DNA from: Rhizophagus clarus
Taxonomy: Eukaryota > Glomeromycota > Glomeromycetes > Glomerales > Glomeraceae
NCBI GenBank assembly: GCA_015698045.1
Contig: BLAL01000043.1
Span: forward strand, 1,240,001-1,304,000
Length of the DNA: 64,000 nt
Direction: 5' to 3'
This document shows, piece after piece, positions 11,101-20,054 of this stretch. Position 1 is the stretch's first letter. Each line of letters starts with the position of its first letter. Position numbers and translations under genes: made by a program. The notes under the pieces are model-generated. The model had not been told where the DNA came from. It searched no databases and saw only the letters and a list, made by a program, of their open reading frames with translations.

Positions 11101-11443
11101 AGTCGAAATTACTTAAATAGGGTATCAATAGGGTATCAATAGGTTATCAATCAGCTATCAATAGGCTACCCTATTGGTAGCCTATTGAACTTGCGCCATA
11201 ATCCGTCACCAATCAGGCAGGCTGATTGATAACCTATTGATACCCTATTGATACCCTATTTAATAAAAATACCAATAGGATACTAATAGGTTATCAATAA
11301 GTTATCAATCGGCTATCAATCAGCCTGCCTGATTGGTGACGGATTATGCGCAAGTCCAATAGGCTACCAATAGGGTAGCTTATTGATAGCCGATTGATAA
11401 CCTATTGATACTCTATTGATACCCTATTTAACTAATTTCAACC
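11101..11443. repeat. 340-bp near-perfect palindrome made of TATCAATAGG iterations
   Basis: The left arm (11101-11265) and right arm (11270-11443) are inverted copies with only scattered differences. Both are largely built from tandem TATCAATAGG-type 10-mers plus a shared unique core (CCGTCACCAATCAGGCAGGC). No target duplication is evident, and the outer ~18 bp (GTCGAAATTACTTAAATAG) are part of the inversion. The stop codon of the ATPase gene falls in the right arm. It could be a foldback MITE, an iteron-type origin or a cruciform-forming boundary. Confidence 0.85.
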
Positions 11444-12066
11444 TGTGTCTCTACTTAAAGTTAGTTCGTCAATTATTGGAGCAAGAGAATCTGATTCATT
11501 AGTATATTGTCTAATGATACGCTTTGTATCACTTAAACTGCTATGTTCACCATGTAGAGAAATATAATTTACATTTTCTCGAATTGCTTTTGGAATAGCA
11601 AAGAATCTTTGGGAACATAAATGGCTGAAATATTTCTATGTTGTCCATAAGTAAAATAGCCAGTTATTTTTTCTTAGATATTTTTAGGGCCATCCATTAA
11701 ATCGTCAAATATAACTACAATAGCAATTTTGGGATTAAAGTCTTCTATATCTGGCATTTGGTGATATGAGATGGCTTCGAATGCTACACTCTCATCATCA
11801 TCAAAGAAATCCTTTACTATTTGCCATTTAGGTTCATCTAAATATCTACCAATAAGGACTATTTCATTACAAAGAATATATCGAGTCCCATCCTCTTTAG
11901 CTTTTGCATCTTCTATTAGTAAATTAATAAGTATAGTAGTCTTTCCAGAATCTGAGCTACCAGCTACAGTAAGACGAAAGGGCCATATTGGAGCATATTC
12001 ATTTTCTTGCCTAGTATCACTACTATATTCATCCAAATTATACACATATAAGTCCATTTTAAGCAA
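11438..12066 (-). pseudogene. A32-like genome-packaging ATPase, broken
   Basis: The frame starts at 12066 (minus). Residues 31-44 read RLTVAGSSDSGKTT, a Walker A loop. IVVIFDDLMDG near residue 116-126 is Walker B. The segment ITGYFTYGQHRNISAIYV follows, which is the conserved region of A32/FtsK-HerA packaging ATPases in Polintons and NCLDVs. A TAA at 11674 and one frameshift near 11613 interrupt it; the second part (RFFAIPKAIRENVNYISL) runs to a stop at 11438. About 210 codons, normal for the family. It pumps DNA into capsids in viruses; its presence implies a virion-forming ancestor. Confidence 0.82.
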
Positions 12067-12151
12067 TTAGTAGTATATAGTGTATAGTATATTCAAAATA
12101 GCATATGTTTCCACTGATTCTACAGGGTCCCCTTTAGCACATTTAGTAGCA

Positions 12152-12712
12152 ATGGATATTAATCAGCTAATTAATGCACTTAAGAATGATGCAGATGCCC
12201 TGCTGGTAAATGGTCGAATGACTGTTACACCAAATCTTATAAATATTAATCACATTATTGGATTGATTATAGCTCATGGTATACAGGTTGAAGAAAGAGC
12301 AAGACAAACTAGGAAAGAGCTTGATACTTTGACTGGTTTATTAAAGTATTTGCAAGAAGTGACCAATGCTAGAGAACGTGAGATTCATAGTATTAGACAA
12401 CGTCTTATTGCATGTCAAAATGAGAGGAACAGATTGCAAAATGAGAGAAATCATCTGGTAAATGCAAATCGTGATCAAGCTAATCAATTACAAGATCAGC
12501 AAGTACGGCAAAGAAGAATTAGGGATACTTTACAACAAAGAAATAATAGATTAACACACCAACTTGCAATAGAATGACTTACATCTAGAAACTTGGGACG
12601 AATTCGTGATAGAATGCAAGCACAATTGGCTGCTCTTAGAATTCAGGCGCAGTGGTTTCGAATTAGACAAGCTGGACCTATAGTTAACAATCCTCATCTG
12701 GATAATCCATAA
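12152..12712 (+). pseudogene. Coiled-coil protein upstream of Gag
   Basis: The frame begins at MDINQLINALKNDADALL (ATG 12152; an upstream ATG at 12080 is also in frame but less likely). The middle is a long heptad-like, Arg/Gln/Asn-rich coiled coil (for example QNERNRLQNERNHLVNANRD). A TGA at 12575 interrupts it and the frame continues to TAA 12712, only 5 bp before the Gag ATG. The tight spacing suggests one transcript with Gag. Function unknown; a scaffold or Gag-assembly partner is an inference. Confidence 0.5.
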
Positions 12713-12717
12713 GTAAT

Positions 12718-14176
12718 ATGGCTACCGTTGCAATAGAAATGCCAGTTTTTACTGGAAATGATGATGATGATCTTGAGAGATTTTTTGAGTTATATAAGGG
12801 CTATATTCATGGTATTGGAATTGATCCATCGGCTGTTGCTGGTAATCCAGGAGGTTGGGAGAAAGCTATGGGTATACTTCGTGCTTGCTTAACTGGTCCA
12901 GCTGCCAGATGGTATGATAGTAATATTTTAGGAAAGAGAGTTAAGCTTAGAAATATTTATCTTCTTGCTGCATATGGTGATGAAGCGGCATTTAAGGCTT
13001 TACGTGATAATAATGCTGCTAATTGTCCAGTAAATACATAGGTTAACCCTTCTGGTGCAAAAGATATTATGACACCTGATGGTGTAGGTGCTAATGTTCT
13101 AGTTACTAATGTCTGGCCTAATTATGCCATAGAAAGGAATAGAGATATTTGGCTAAATTGGGCTGGTATGGAGTTTACTAATGACCCTCTTAACCACAAT
13201 GTTGTCGGTAGTGCAGCTGGAGGTGGTGTTGCAATTGCTGGTGGAGCAGATTTTGGTCATCCATATGTATGTAATTCCAGCTTATCCTTGTCATGTTTTT
13301 ATTAAAATGCGCAATGAATTTCCTACACAACAGAATGCCAGACGTCAGTTAAGGTTTGGCAATCTTTTTCATGAAAACATGCCTGTTTGAGATTTCTATG
13401 ATAAAGTTAGAAGAAGTGCTGAGTTATTAGGCTATGGTAATGATGTTTTAGTTAATCAGTTTCTAAGAGGTTTGAATGATGATTGTGCTATTGAGGCTGA
13501 AAGAATTGGTGCTGAACGGGATATAGAGGAATTGGTAGGTCTTCTTGAACGAGTTGAAAAAAGAAAGGCTGAATTACGTCTTGGTAGAGAAAGATGAGAA
13601 AATATACAGTATCAGAAAGATAGACAAATTATTCCAGAGCAATTGCCACCAGTTAGTCAGGAGCCAGTTATATTAAAACCAGTCCAACATCATGCAGTTA
13701 CACAAGAAGAGATGAATCATTTATTACAACAACAGGCTGAAACTTTTCAATCCCAAATTCGTCAATTACAGGAGAGTCTTAAGGCTCGAGATGTAAAGCC
13801 TGTTTATAGACCTAAGCCTAAACCTAAGCCTCAATATCGTGATGATTGGGAACTTTATGCACAGGATTCATATCCTGATAAAAGTCCTAATCCGTTTGAT
13901 AAAGATAGGAATGATGATAGGCATTTACAACAGATATTTGATATAGCAAGTGGATCTGCTCCTAGAAATACATTACAAAGATTAGCTGGTAAGATTGCTA
14001 AAAGAATCGCAAAAGCTAGAGAAAGACGTGAAGATGCAGAGTTAAATAGGGCAATGCGTGAACTTTCCTTGGATGATCATGATGATCCTATGGATACTTC
14101 CAATGCTATTCAAGGTGTACCTATAGAACTTGTTCAAGGTGAGAATAGAGAAATTATGCTTGTCCAAAAAAAATGA
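12718..14176 (+). pseudogene. Retrotransposon-type Gag (capsid) protein, broken
   Basis: ATG 12718. The N-terminal capsid part is FTGNDDDDLERFFELYKGYI followed by EKAMGILRACLTGPAARWYD, the typical Gag pattern of Ty3/Gypsy-like elements. The C-terminal capsid part is FGNLFHENMPV...DFYDKVRRSAELLGYG and FLRGLNDDCAIEAER. Between them is an unusual insert of roughly 110 residues with a Gly/Ala-rich stretch (VGSAAGGGVAIAGGADFGHP). The tail has a Gln-rich coiled coil (EMNHLLQQQAETFQSQIRQL) and Lys/Pro runs; no CCHC knuckle is seen. Lesions: TAG 13039, a TATG duplication (about 13267) causing a frameshift, TGA 13388 and 13595. It replaces the capsid gene expected in a Polinton, or was acquired from a retroelement. 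Confidence 0.72.
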
Positions 14177-14746
14177 TACTAGTTTCAAATAAAAGTAAGA
14201 CATTGTTAGACGAATGATTTGCATTTACATGATAATAAATATTAATATTACTGCACCACAAATGATCGATGTAGTATATAAAGTATATTAAGTATATTTA
14301 GTATATTTAGTATATATTTTTTATATATCATTTATAGTATTTATAGTATTTATTTCTTATATTTCTTTTATTATTTAAATTTCTTATATATTATTTATTA
14401 TATTTATATCTTTTATATCTTATATTATTTATATATTTGAATGAAGTTCAATTTGTATAAATATCTTGAATATTCGCTTAAAAATAAAGGAAGTTCAGAC
14501 AAGTTGTTTATAATAAAGTTGTAATTGCAAGGGTTATAAGATTGCCTTATTGTATAAGTTGTTAACGTACCTACAACTAATAAAGATACATTTTAATTAT
14601 CGAATACACTGCCTTTAGCGTGTAAGGAATTGATTGGAATACTTCATAGCTAGTGTCTCCCTGAAGATATTCATAATTCACTGCTTGACGGACTGAGTTG
14701 GTGAACAACGTCAAATACTAATTCTGCATCTAATTCGACATCTAAA
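14177..14746. other. AT-rich gap between Gag and protease
   Basis: No gene is seen. It begins with TATATTTAGTATA-type low complexity (14270-14420). It ends with 12-bp direct repeats of the ACATCTAAATCG type (14727-14785) that run into the start of the protease frame. Confidence 0.6.
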
Positions 14747-15388
14747 TTGACATCTAAATTGACATCTAAATCGACATCTAAATCGACTGGGGTCGTGAAA
14801 ATTCCACCAACAAACTTTACTAAAATGGAGCTTATAAATCTCCTAAAGCTTGTTGATATCAGAAAGATTATTCAGGAGATCATCTATAAAATATTAGAAA
14901 ATTATGAAAGCGCTCCTCAAGAACAACCAGAAGTACAAGAGGAATATTTAGATTCAATGGCTATGGATATTGATATTGCTCGGTTGGAAAATTCTAAGGA
15001 TCTTTTGGCTATAAATGAAAATGTAAATGGGATAGATATTCAGTGTCTAGCTGATTCCTGTGCTAATGTCTCTTTTATCCAAAAAGAAGCAGTTTCAGAA
15101 CTAAAACTAAAAGCTGATAAATCTATAAAGCATAGTATTACTGGTGCATCAGAGCCAAGTGAAATACTTGGTATAGTAAAAAATGTATCGATAAAGCTTT
15201 TACCAGGTTGTATTATTAAAGAAGATCTTGTAGTCCTGAAAGAATATAAGCATAGAGAAATTGGTTTGAGCCGAGCATGTCTTAAAAGGTATAATTATGA
15301 TGTTCATGAATCTAGAAAGCATATCGCGCTTACATGTAATGATAAAGACTATTTTATTCCTATAATTTCAGATACAAATAGAACATAA
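14747..15388 (+). CDS. Retropepsin-like aspartic protease
   Basis: An intact 213-codon frame; the start is uncertain because the first ~15 codons are a Thr-Ser-Lys repeat made by 12-bp DNA repeats. At about residue 110 it reads CLADSCANVSFI, the active-site loop of retropepsin-like proteases, with Cys where DSGA has Gly. A flap-like HSITGASEPSEILG follows. The C-terminal REIGLSRACLKRYNYDVHES matches the family's LG-D-L region. It acts as a homodimer in relatives, cutting Gag. It lies downstream of Gag, as in retroelements, but no reverse transcriptase is nearby. The Gly-to-Cys change may reduce activity. Confidence 0.62.
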   Translation: MTSKLTSKSTSKSTGVVKIPPTNFTKMELINLLKLVDIRKIIQEIIYKILENYESAPQEQPEVQEEYLDSMAMDIDIARLENSKDLLAINENVNGIDIQCLADSCANVSFIQKEAVSELKLKADKSIKHSITGASEPSEILGIVKNVSIKLLPGCIIKEDLVVLKEYKHREIGLSRACLKRYNYDVHESRKHIALTCNDKDYFIPIISDTNRT

Positions 15389-15400
15389 AAAAATATAAAA

Positions 15401-15667
15401 TTAGATCCATTCAACAGATTCTAGATAAGGATAATCTGGATCTTCATCAGAATCACTTGGATCCTCTAAGTACTCTGATTGCCAGTTTGTAGGATCGTCT
15501 GGATCTTTATCTCCCCAATAATCTGATTGCCAAATTGTTTCTTCTGGTTCATTATGGAATATTGGGATTTCATAAGGATCTAATCCATCAGCTAGTATTT
15601 TGATATTATTAATTATACGATTCTTTTTTTCTTTTTCTTTCTTATATACAAATCCACCTTGTAACAT
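15401..15667 (-). CDS. Unknown acidic 88-aa protein
   Basis: Minus-strand frame, basic at the N-terminus (YKKEKEKKNRIINN) and strongly acidic after residue 30, with two related WQSDYWGDKDPDD / WQSEYLEDPSDSD segments. It lies 14 bp after the next gene's stop and ends 12 bp from the converging protease gene. No family recognised. Confidence 0.4.
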   Translation of the reverse strand: MLQGGFVYKKEKEKKNRIINNIKILADGLDPYEIPIFHNEPEETIWQSDYWGDKDPDDPTNWQSEYLEDPSDSDEDPDYPYLESVEWI

Positions 15668-15681
15668 AATTTTTTCTATCT

Positions 15682-16011
15682 CTACCTGATACGCAAAGGC
15701 TTTTTTTTTTTTATCGGCAAATCCATAAATTTTTTGTATAGAGAATCTTTAAGAGCTCTATTTCTACCTAAATATTTTTTAAAAGCATGTTTTAATTCTT
15801 CATCACTATTTTTATAATCTACTACAGCTTTCCAATAGTCTTCTTCGGCAAGCTGATCAAGATGATATATGATGTTACAAGCAATTTCATGTATCTGAAA
15901 TATATCTGTTCTCTCGATTGAAGCATTTACAGTGTGGCTAGTTGAAGTATTTAGCCAATTTTCTACCCATTTTGGGGATATATCTAAGAATGTAGTAATG
16001 TCAGTATACAT
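15682..16011 (-). CDS. Unknown 109-aa protein of the Polinton-like element
   Basis: An intact minus-strand frame downstream of the integrase (gap 110 bp) and 14 bp upstream of the acidic protein, so the three may be co-transcribed. It is largely helical, with Trp/Tyr-rich motifs (WVENWL, EEDYWKAVVDY) and a basic C-terminus ending KKKKPLRIR. No family recognised. Confidence 0.45.
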   Translation of the reverse strand: MYTDITTFLDISPKWVENWLNTSTSHTVNASIERTDIFQIHEIACNIIYHLDQLAEEDYWKAVVDYKNSDEELKHAFKKYLGRNRALKDSLYKKFMDLPIKKKKPLRIR

Positions 16012-16121
16012 TTTTTAGTATATAATGGATATGTTTAATTTCGAATATTTATTATATGATTTACTTTATTATACCCTTATCTTTAATTACAATTTTAGGA
16101 TTTTCAAAAAAAAAATATAAC

Positions 16122-17267
16122 CTATTTTGTATTATTAAAAATGTGTACTAGATTGGGAATGTCTTCTTGTAATCTATCAGCTGGCTCCCATGTAGATTCG
16201 TCTTCTAGATAGCGCTCCCATTTGACTAAGTATTGGAGCTAACCCTTTCTAGTACGGTGGTTGAGAATTTTCTTAGGTACATATCTTTCTGGCTGACCTT
16301 TCATTACTGAATCAGGTGGAGGCTTTTCATTAATAGGAATGACTTACAGTTCTTTTCTAGTATATGCACATCTAGATACTCCTAACCTGCCATATAATCC
16401 ATTAAGTAGATATGTAGGCGGTTGTTCAGGAGAAAGGATAAGTTTTTTAATTATACGAACTTTTGGATCCCATTTAATATCTCCTGTTCTAAACTTACCA
16501 TGTATTTTTTTTCCAAGTACTGATATAGGTTCAAGAAGTTTGGTTCGAACTAGTGTCCCTTCTAGTAGTAACTCTGTATTTTTATCAATTTTAGGTGGAC
16601 CTTCTGGGATTTTAGGCGGATCTTTTTGCTACTTTTTATCTACTAATCTTACTATATCATGGAAGTCTTCAGACCATTCTACCGATGTCTCACCAGTTTT
16701 TAGTTCCTGTACTGTCATTCTTCTAAAAAGCGGTTTTTCTATAGCCTGAATTGCTCTCTCTGCAAATGATTGCTGTTTATGACGTTCAGGTTCTCCAAAT
16801 CTCATCATAACTCCAATGCTATTAAGGAAAAAATCACGTATTTGTGAATTGGTAAATTCTGAACCAGAATCAGTTTCTAGTCTATGGGTAGGAGGTTGGA
16901 TACGACCACGTCCATATATTTTAATAAATGCTTTTAATACACTATTAGCTGTCTTATTTTTGATAGGCTTAGCATCTACTCGTCTTTTGGATATTTCTAC
17001 TACTACGAGAAAATAATGGTATCCTTTGGGATCTATAGGCATTTTTGCTAAATCAGACTGCTGAGTAGCATTTTCTTTCCAGATGATTACTTTTGAACGT
17101 TCAGATCTTTTTTCTTTAGGAGGTCTTTGATAGATGTTATAATGCTCTTGATCTTTAAGAAGACGTGCTGGTACTCCTGATAGGTTATAAAATTTGTAAT
17201 ACCTCTCTAAAGGGGTCATATTGTTTAAAATTAAAGATTTACTTCTAAAATTCAAATTTGTGGTCAT
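16122..17267 (-). pseudogene. Retroviral-type (Polinton) integrase with C-terminal chromodomain, broken
   Basis: The frame from 17267 (alternative start at 17219) has an rve core. The catalytic residues fit D72 (QSDLAKMP), D133 (LETDSGSEF) and E170 (QQSFAERA), with 36 residues between the last two, close to the D35E rule. After a TAG at 16629 the frame continues through an SH3-like part (GTLVRTKLLEPISV, KFRTGDIKWDP), a TAA at 16344, and a chromodomain (QYLVKWERYLEDESTWEPAD), with a TAG at 16239. All three stops are one C-to-T step from Gln codons. It joins element ends to target DNA, consistent with the 5-bp duplication. The chromodomain probably directs insertion to marked chromatin. Confidence 0.85.
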
Positions 17268-17580
17268 GACAGAGATATATTGTGTAAAGTGTAAAAAGAA
17301 GACAGAAACGTCTTCAGAAGTTCAAGATATAACTGATAAAGGTTGATATAGAATTCATGGTGATTGTATTATTTGTGTGACGCATAAAAATACCCTTACT
17401 GGTGGAAATTAGAAGGTTAAAATACATAGTAAAAGAGAAATTCTGGATGCTAAGAAAAAAAGAAAGAAGATGGCTATGAATAAGAAGGCTAAGAAACTTG
17501 GTCTTAAAATTTTAGATGCTAATGAGAATGTTCAGACTTATATTAAGAGGTATTTAAGGAATGCAACGAAAGAGGGTTAA
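17266..17580 (+). pseudogene. Zinc-ribbon basic protein (DUF5679-like), broken
   Basis: The ATG at 17266 overlaps the integrase start codon on the other strand (shared CATG). The N-terminus reads IYCVKCKKKTETSSE and then YRIHGDCIICVTHKN, a CxxC...CxxC ribbon of the kind found in small proteins of Polintons and related DNA viruses. The C-terminal half is very Lys-rich (KKKRKKMAMNKKAKKLG). Stops: TGA 17344 (CGA expected between Gly and Tyr) and TAG 17410. A nucleic-acid-condensing role is an inference. Confidence 0.55.
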
Positions 17581-17619
17581 TTGAAAATATGACATCATTT
17601 ATTAGCAATAAACATAACA

Positions 17620-18137
17620 ATGGAAAGACCATCAACCCCTCCAAGTATTTTAAGATTACAAAGTGATCAAGAATTTGAGCTACCAGCTCCCAGACAAGAT
17701 GATAGATCCATTAGTGAATATTTTAAGTTTATAAAATTTTATGTTTACTCCAGAATAAGGATTTGGATGATATAGACATTAAAGTAAAATTCATCGTTAG
17801 ATTATCACCAGATAATAAAAAGCGTGCAGAAGAGTTTGGAGTTAAAAAACCATTAAAAGAAATAGTTAAATATTTAGTTAGAAAACCAACACTTTCTACT
17901 GAAATACAGAAATATAAAGTAGGAGAGTTGAAACAAGGTAATGAATCGGTAAGGAAATTTTATCAAAAATTAGAAAGGCTTAGAAAGCTGTCTGAATGTG
18001 ATGAGGAAGATCTTAGAAAGAAAATCTTTTGTGGAATTTCATCTAAAAATCAAGACGAAGTCAAATTATGGGGAATGAATCTCCCTTTGGATGAGTTAAT
18101 AAAAAGGCTTGAAACACTAGAACAACTTTCTGAATAA
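17620..18137 (+). pseudogene. Second Gag-like protein, frameshifted
   Basis: ATG 17620 opens about 40 residues (MERPSTPPSILRLQSDQEF...). A frameshift near 17740 leads into the main frame to TAA 18137. That frame contains LSPDNKKRAEEFGV, then GELKQGNESVRKFYQKLERL and KKIFCGISSKNQDEVKLWGM, the C-terminal capsid pattern of Ty3-like Gag proteins. It differs clearly from the Gag at 12718, so the element encodes two distinct Gag-type proteins. It ends about 70 bp before the right TIR. Confidence 0.6.
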
Positions 18138-18203
18138 TGTAGAATGCTGATTATTTAGTAACATACTAAACAAAACAATGTTCGAATATAGATATTTTTT
18201 TTT

Positions 18204-18773
18204 GGTATATTTGTATGCTATTGGGAGGCATAGGTATTTGATGCGAGCAGATTGACAATAGTATGGGTATCTAGTATGAGACTAGTATGAGGATGGTATG
18301 ATGACCATATGAGGAGTATATATAGGAAGTCATACTAGGTGATATGGTATTTTTCATATATCATATTGGGCTTAGTGAGACGTTTGAGTTTATTCCTGAG
18401 AGTAGTTACAGATGAGATGACCGGTTACAGAAGTTACAGATCAGATACCCTGAAAATAAAAATTATTTCTGGGAAAGGTGATCTGATTATTTTTTTTATC
18501 ATTTGTAACATCTGTAACTCTATAACCTCCCCTTATTTCTTCTTTATTCTTCGTTTTATCTTATTCTTAGTATATTTATTAGTTACAGATATAGTTACAG
18601 ATGGTTACAGATGGGTGATATGGTATGGATATGGTATTTATCTATGGTATTATTAGAGACGTGCCATAAAGGCGCTGGGAGGCTAACTGGATAGGAGATC
18701 TGATCGAGTTCCAACGGAGTTGGGATGTATACTGAGGCTTTAGCCCAGGCGACCAGAGGTCAGCACCGACGAC
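18204..18773 (-). repeat. Right terminal inverted repeat of the Polinton-like element
   Basis: About 570 bp, pairing with the split left TIR. Because it is uninterrupted, it gives the empty site (CAATCTGCTCGC) of the MITE in the left arm and so fixes that MITE's ends. Confidence 0.92.
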
Positions 18774-20054
18774 TCATTTTCTCAAAACAGGTCAAGTCAG
18801 AATGAAAGGAAAATGCTTTAGAACCCTATTGGAAAAAATAATTAGAAAATCGAAAAAGGTGAGTAAATCAATTAATGAAATCTTGTTTATTAATTATTAA
18901 TTGTATTATTATTACTTATTATTATAGAGTCCTTTAAAACAAAAACAAGATGATGAAAACCTTGAACCATTACCAAAAATAAAACGATCCAAATCCACTA
19001 TTACACTCATGTATCTTATTACAGAAAATGCAATTACAAACGCCTTTGCTGTTAATATCAATAGTAATAAGTTAATTAGCCACTTCAAAAAAGTTATCAA
19101 GGTGCAAAAGATGCCAGAGTTTGATAATTTCTCTGCAGATAAGCTCAAACTTTGGAAAGTGGAAATTCCTGATCATCATGATGATCAATTGAGTAATCTT
19201 TCACTCCAAGTCCAAGACCAACTCTTTCCAACGAAGAAGATTTCAAAGTACTTTCCTATTATACCAGCCGAAAAATATATTAATATAATTGTTTCACCTA
19301 CTGACACAGATAGCTCATCAGATGGTAAATCATTGAATGTTTACATTACTCTTTGCATTTATGTTATTAACTCATGTTCAATAACCATCTATAGAATACT
19401 GGAAAGAACGATGTTAGATACTGGAACAAAAAAAAGAGAAGATGGTGTTCAGAAAGGTCATTGATAATGGCCTCCGCATTTCTTTTGCATATGAAAGTCT
19501 AATCAATGGAAGTATCATGCCCTTTGTCAAAGCCATCAAAACCTTCCTATTAACAAGATCACGCATGTTATTATTTTCAGCGAATGAGGCAGTCCTACAG
19601 GCAATTGTCAAAAGGCTGCTACCATCAGTATATCATGTCCCAGAACTTTCATTGATAATGGATGGCGCAAAGCCAAAGGGATCAGGTCGCTTTGGCTTTT
19701 CAGATGTCTTTGCATATCGGCGGATTGGAAAAATTGGGCCTGATCACAGGTCCACATTTTGTTATGTGTTACATAAATCATGTATTTTTAGTGGCTTAGA
19801 AACACAATTGATCCCCAAATATCTTCTCTAAATTTAACAACTCCCCCGAATTAAAATATTTTTAATATGTAATAAAGTAACAACCGATCAAAAAAAGAAG
19901 GAACCGATCAAAAATTTCAAGTAAAAAATAATATAAATTTTATTGTAATTTTCCTTTTTATTTTAAAAAACGCGTCCAATATTATATGAAACAATAATAT
20001 TTTGTTTAACGATAAACTTGAAAACTTTTTTTGTAGACAATTACCAACATACCT

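Larger units (their letters stand above)
1967..18773. mobile_element. Polinton/Maverick-like DNA transposon with Gag-type structural genes
   Basis: The ends are inverted repeats (GTTGTCGGAGCTGACC at left, the reverse complement of GGTCAGCACCGACGAC at right). They are flanked by TCATT at 1962-1966 and 18774-18778. The uninterrupted sister repeats at 580-590 and 1271-1281 show the empty site. Inside, left to right: SF3 helicase, family B polymerase, small proteins, packaging ATPase (minus), coiled-coil protein, Gag, aspartic protease, two unknowns (minus), integrase (minus), zinc ribbon, second Gag. A PolB, retroviral-type integrase, A32-like ATPase and long TIRs define Polintons. Polintons have been reported from this fungal group (recalled, not looked up). 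The Gag and aspartic protease genes are not part of the usual gene set. Most genes are decayed, so this copy is probably inactive. Confidence 0.85.

Noticed and set aside
13069-13305. Separate small gene in the Gag region
   Set aside because: It is the middle of the broken Gag gene, bounded by a TAG and a TATG duplication.
12152-15388. A nested LTR retrotransposon supplying Gag and protease
   Set aside because: No reverse transcriptase, RNase H, primer-binding site or flanking LTR-like direct repeat was seen. The genes sit in normal order and spacing with element genes. It remains the main alternative and is stated as such.
3932-17580. Reassigned UGA codon (for example Arg or Trp) in the Polinton-like element
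   Set aside because: TGA stops are accompanied by TAA and TAG stops and by frameshifts, TGA replaces CGA in a directly comparable CRN copy, and intact neighbouring genes use standard stops. Decay explains it better.
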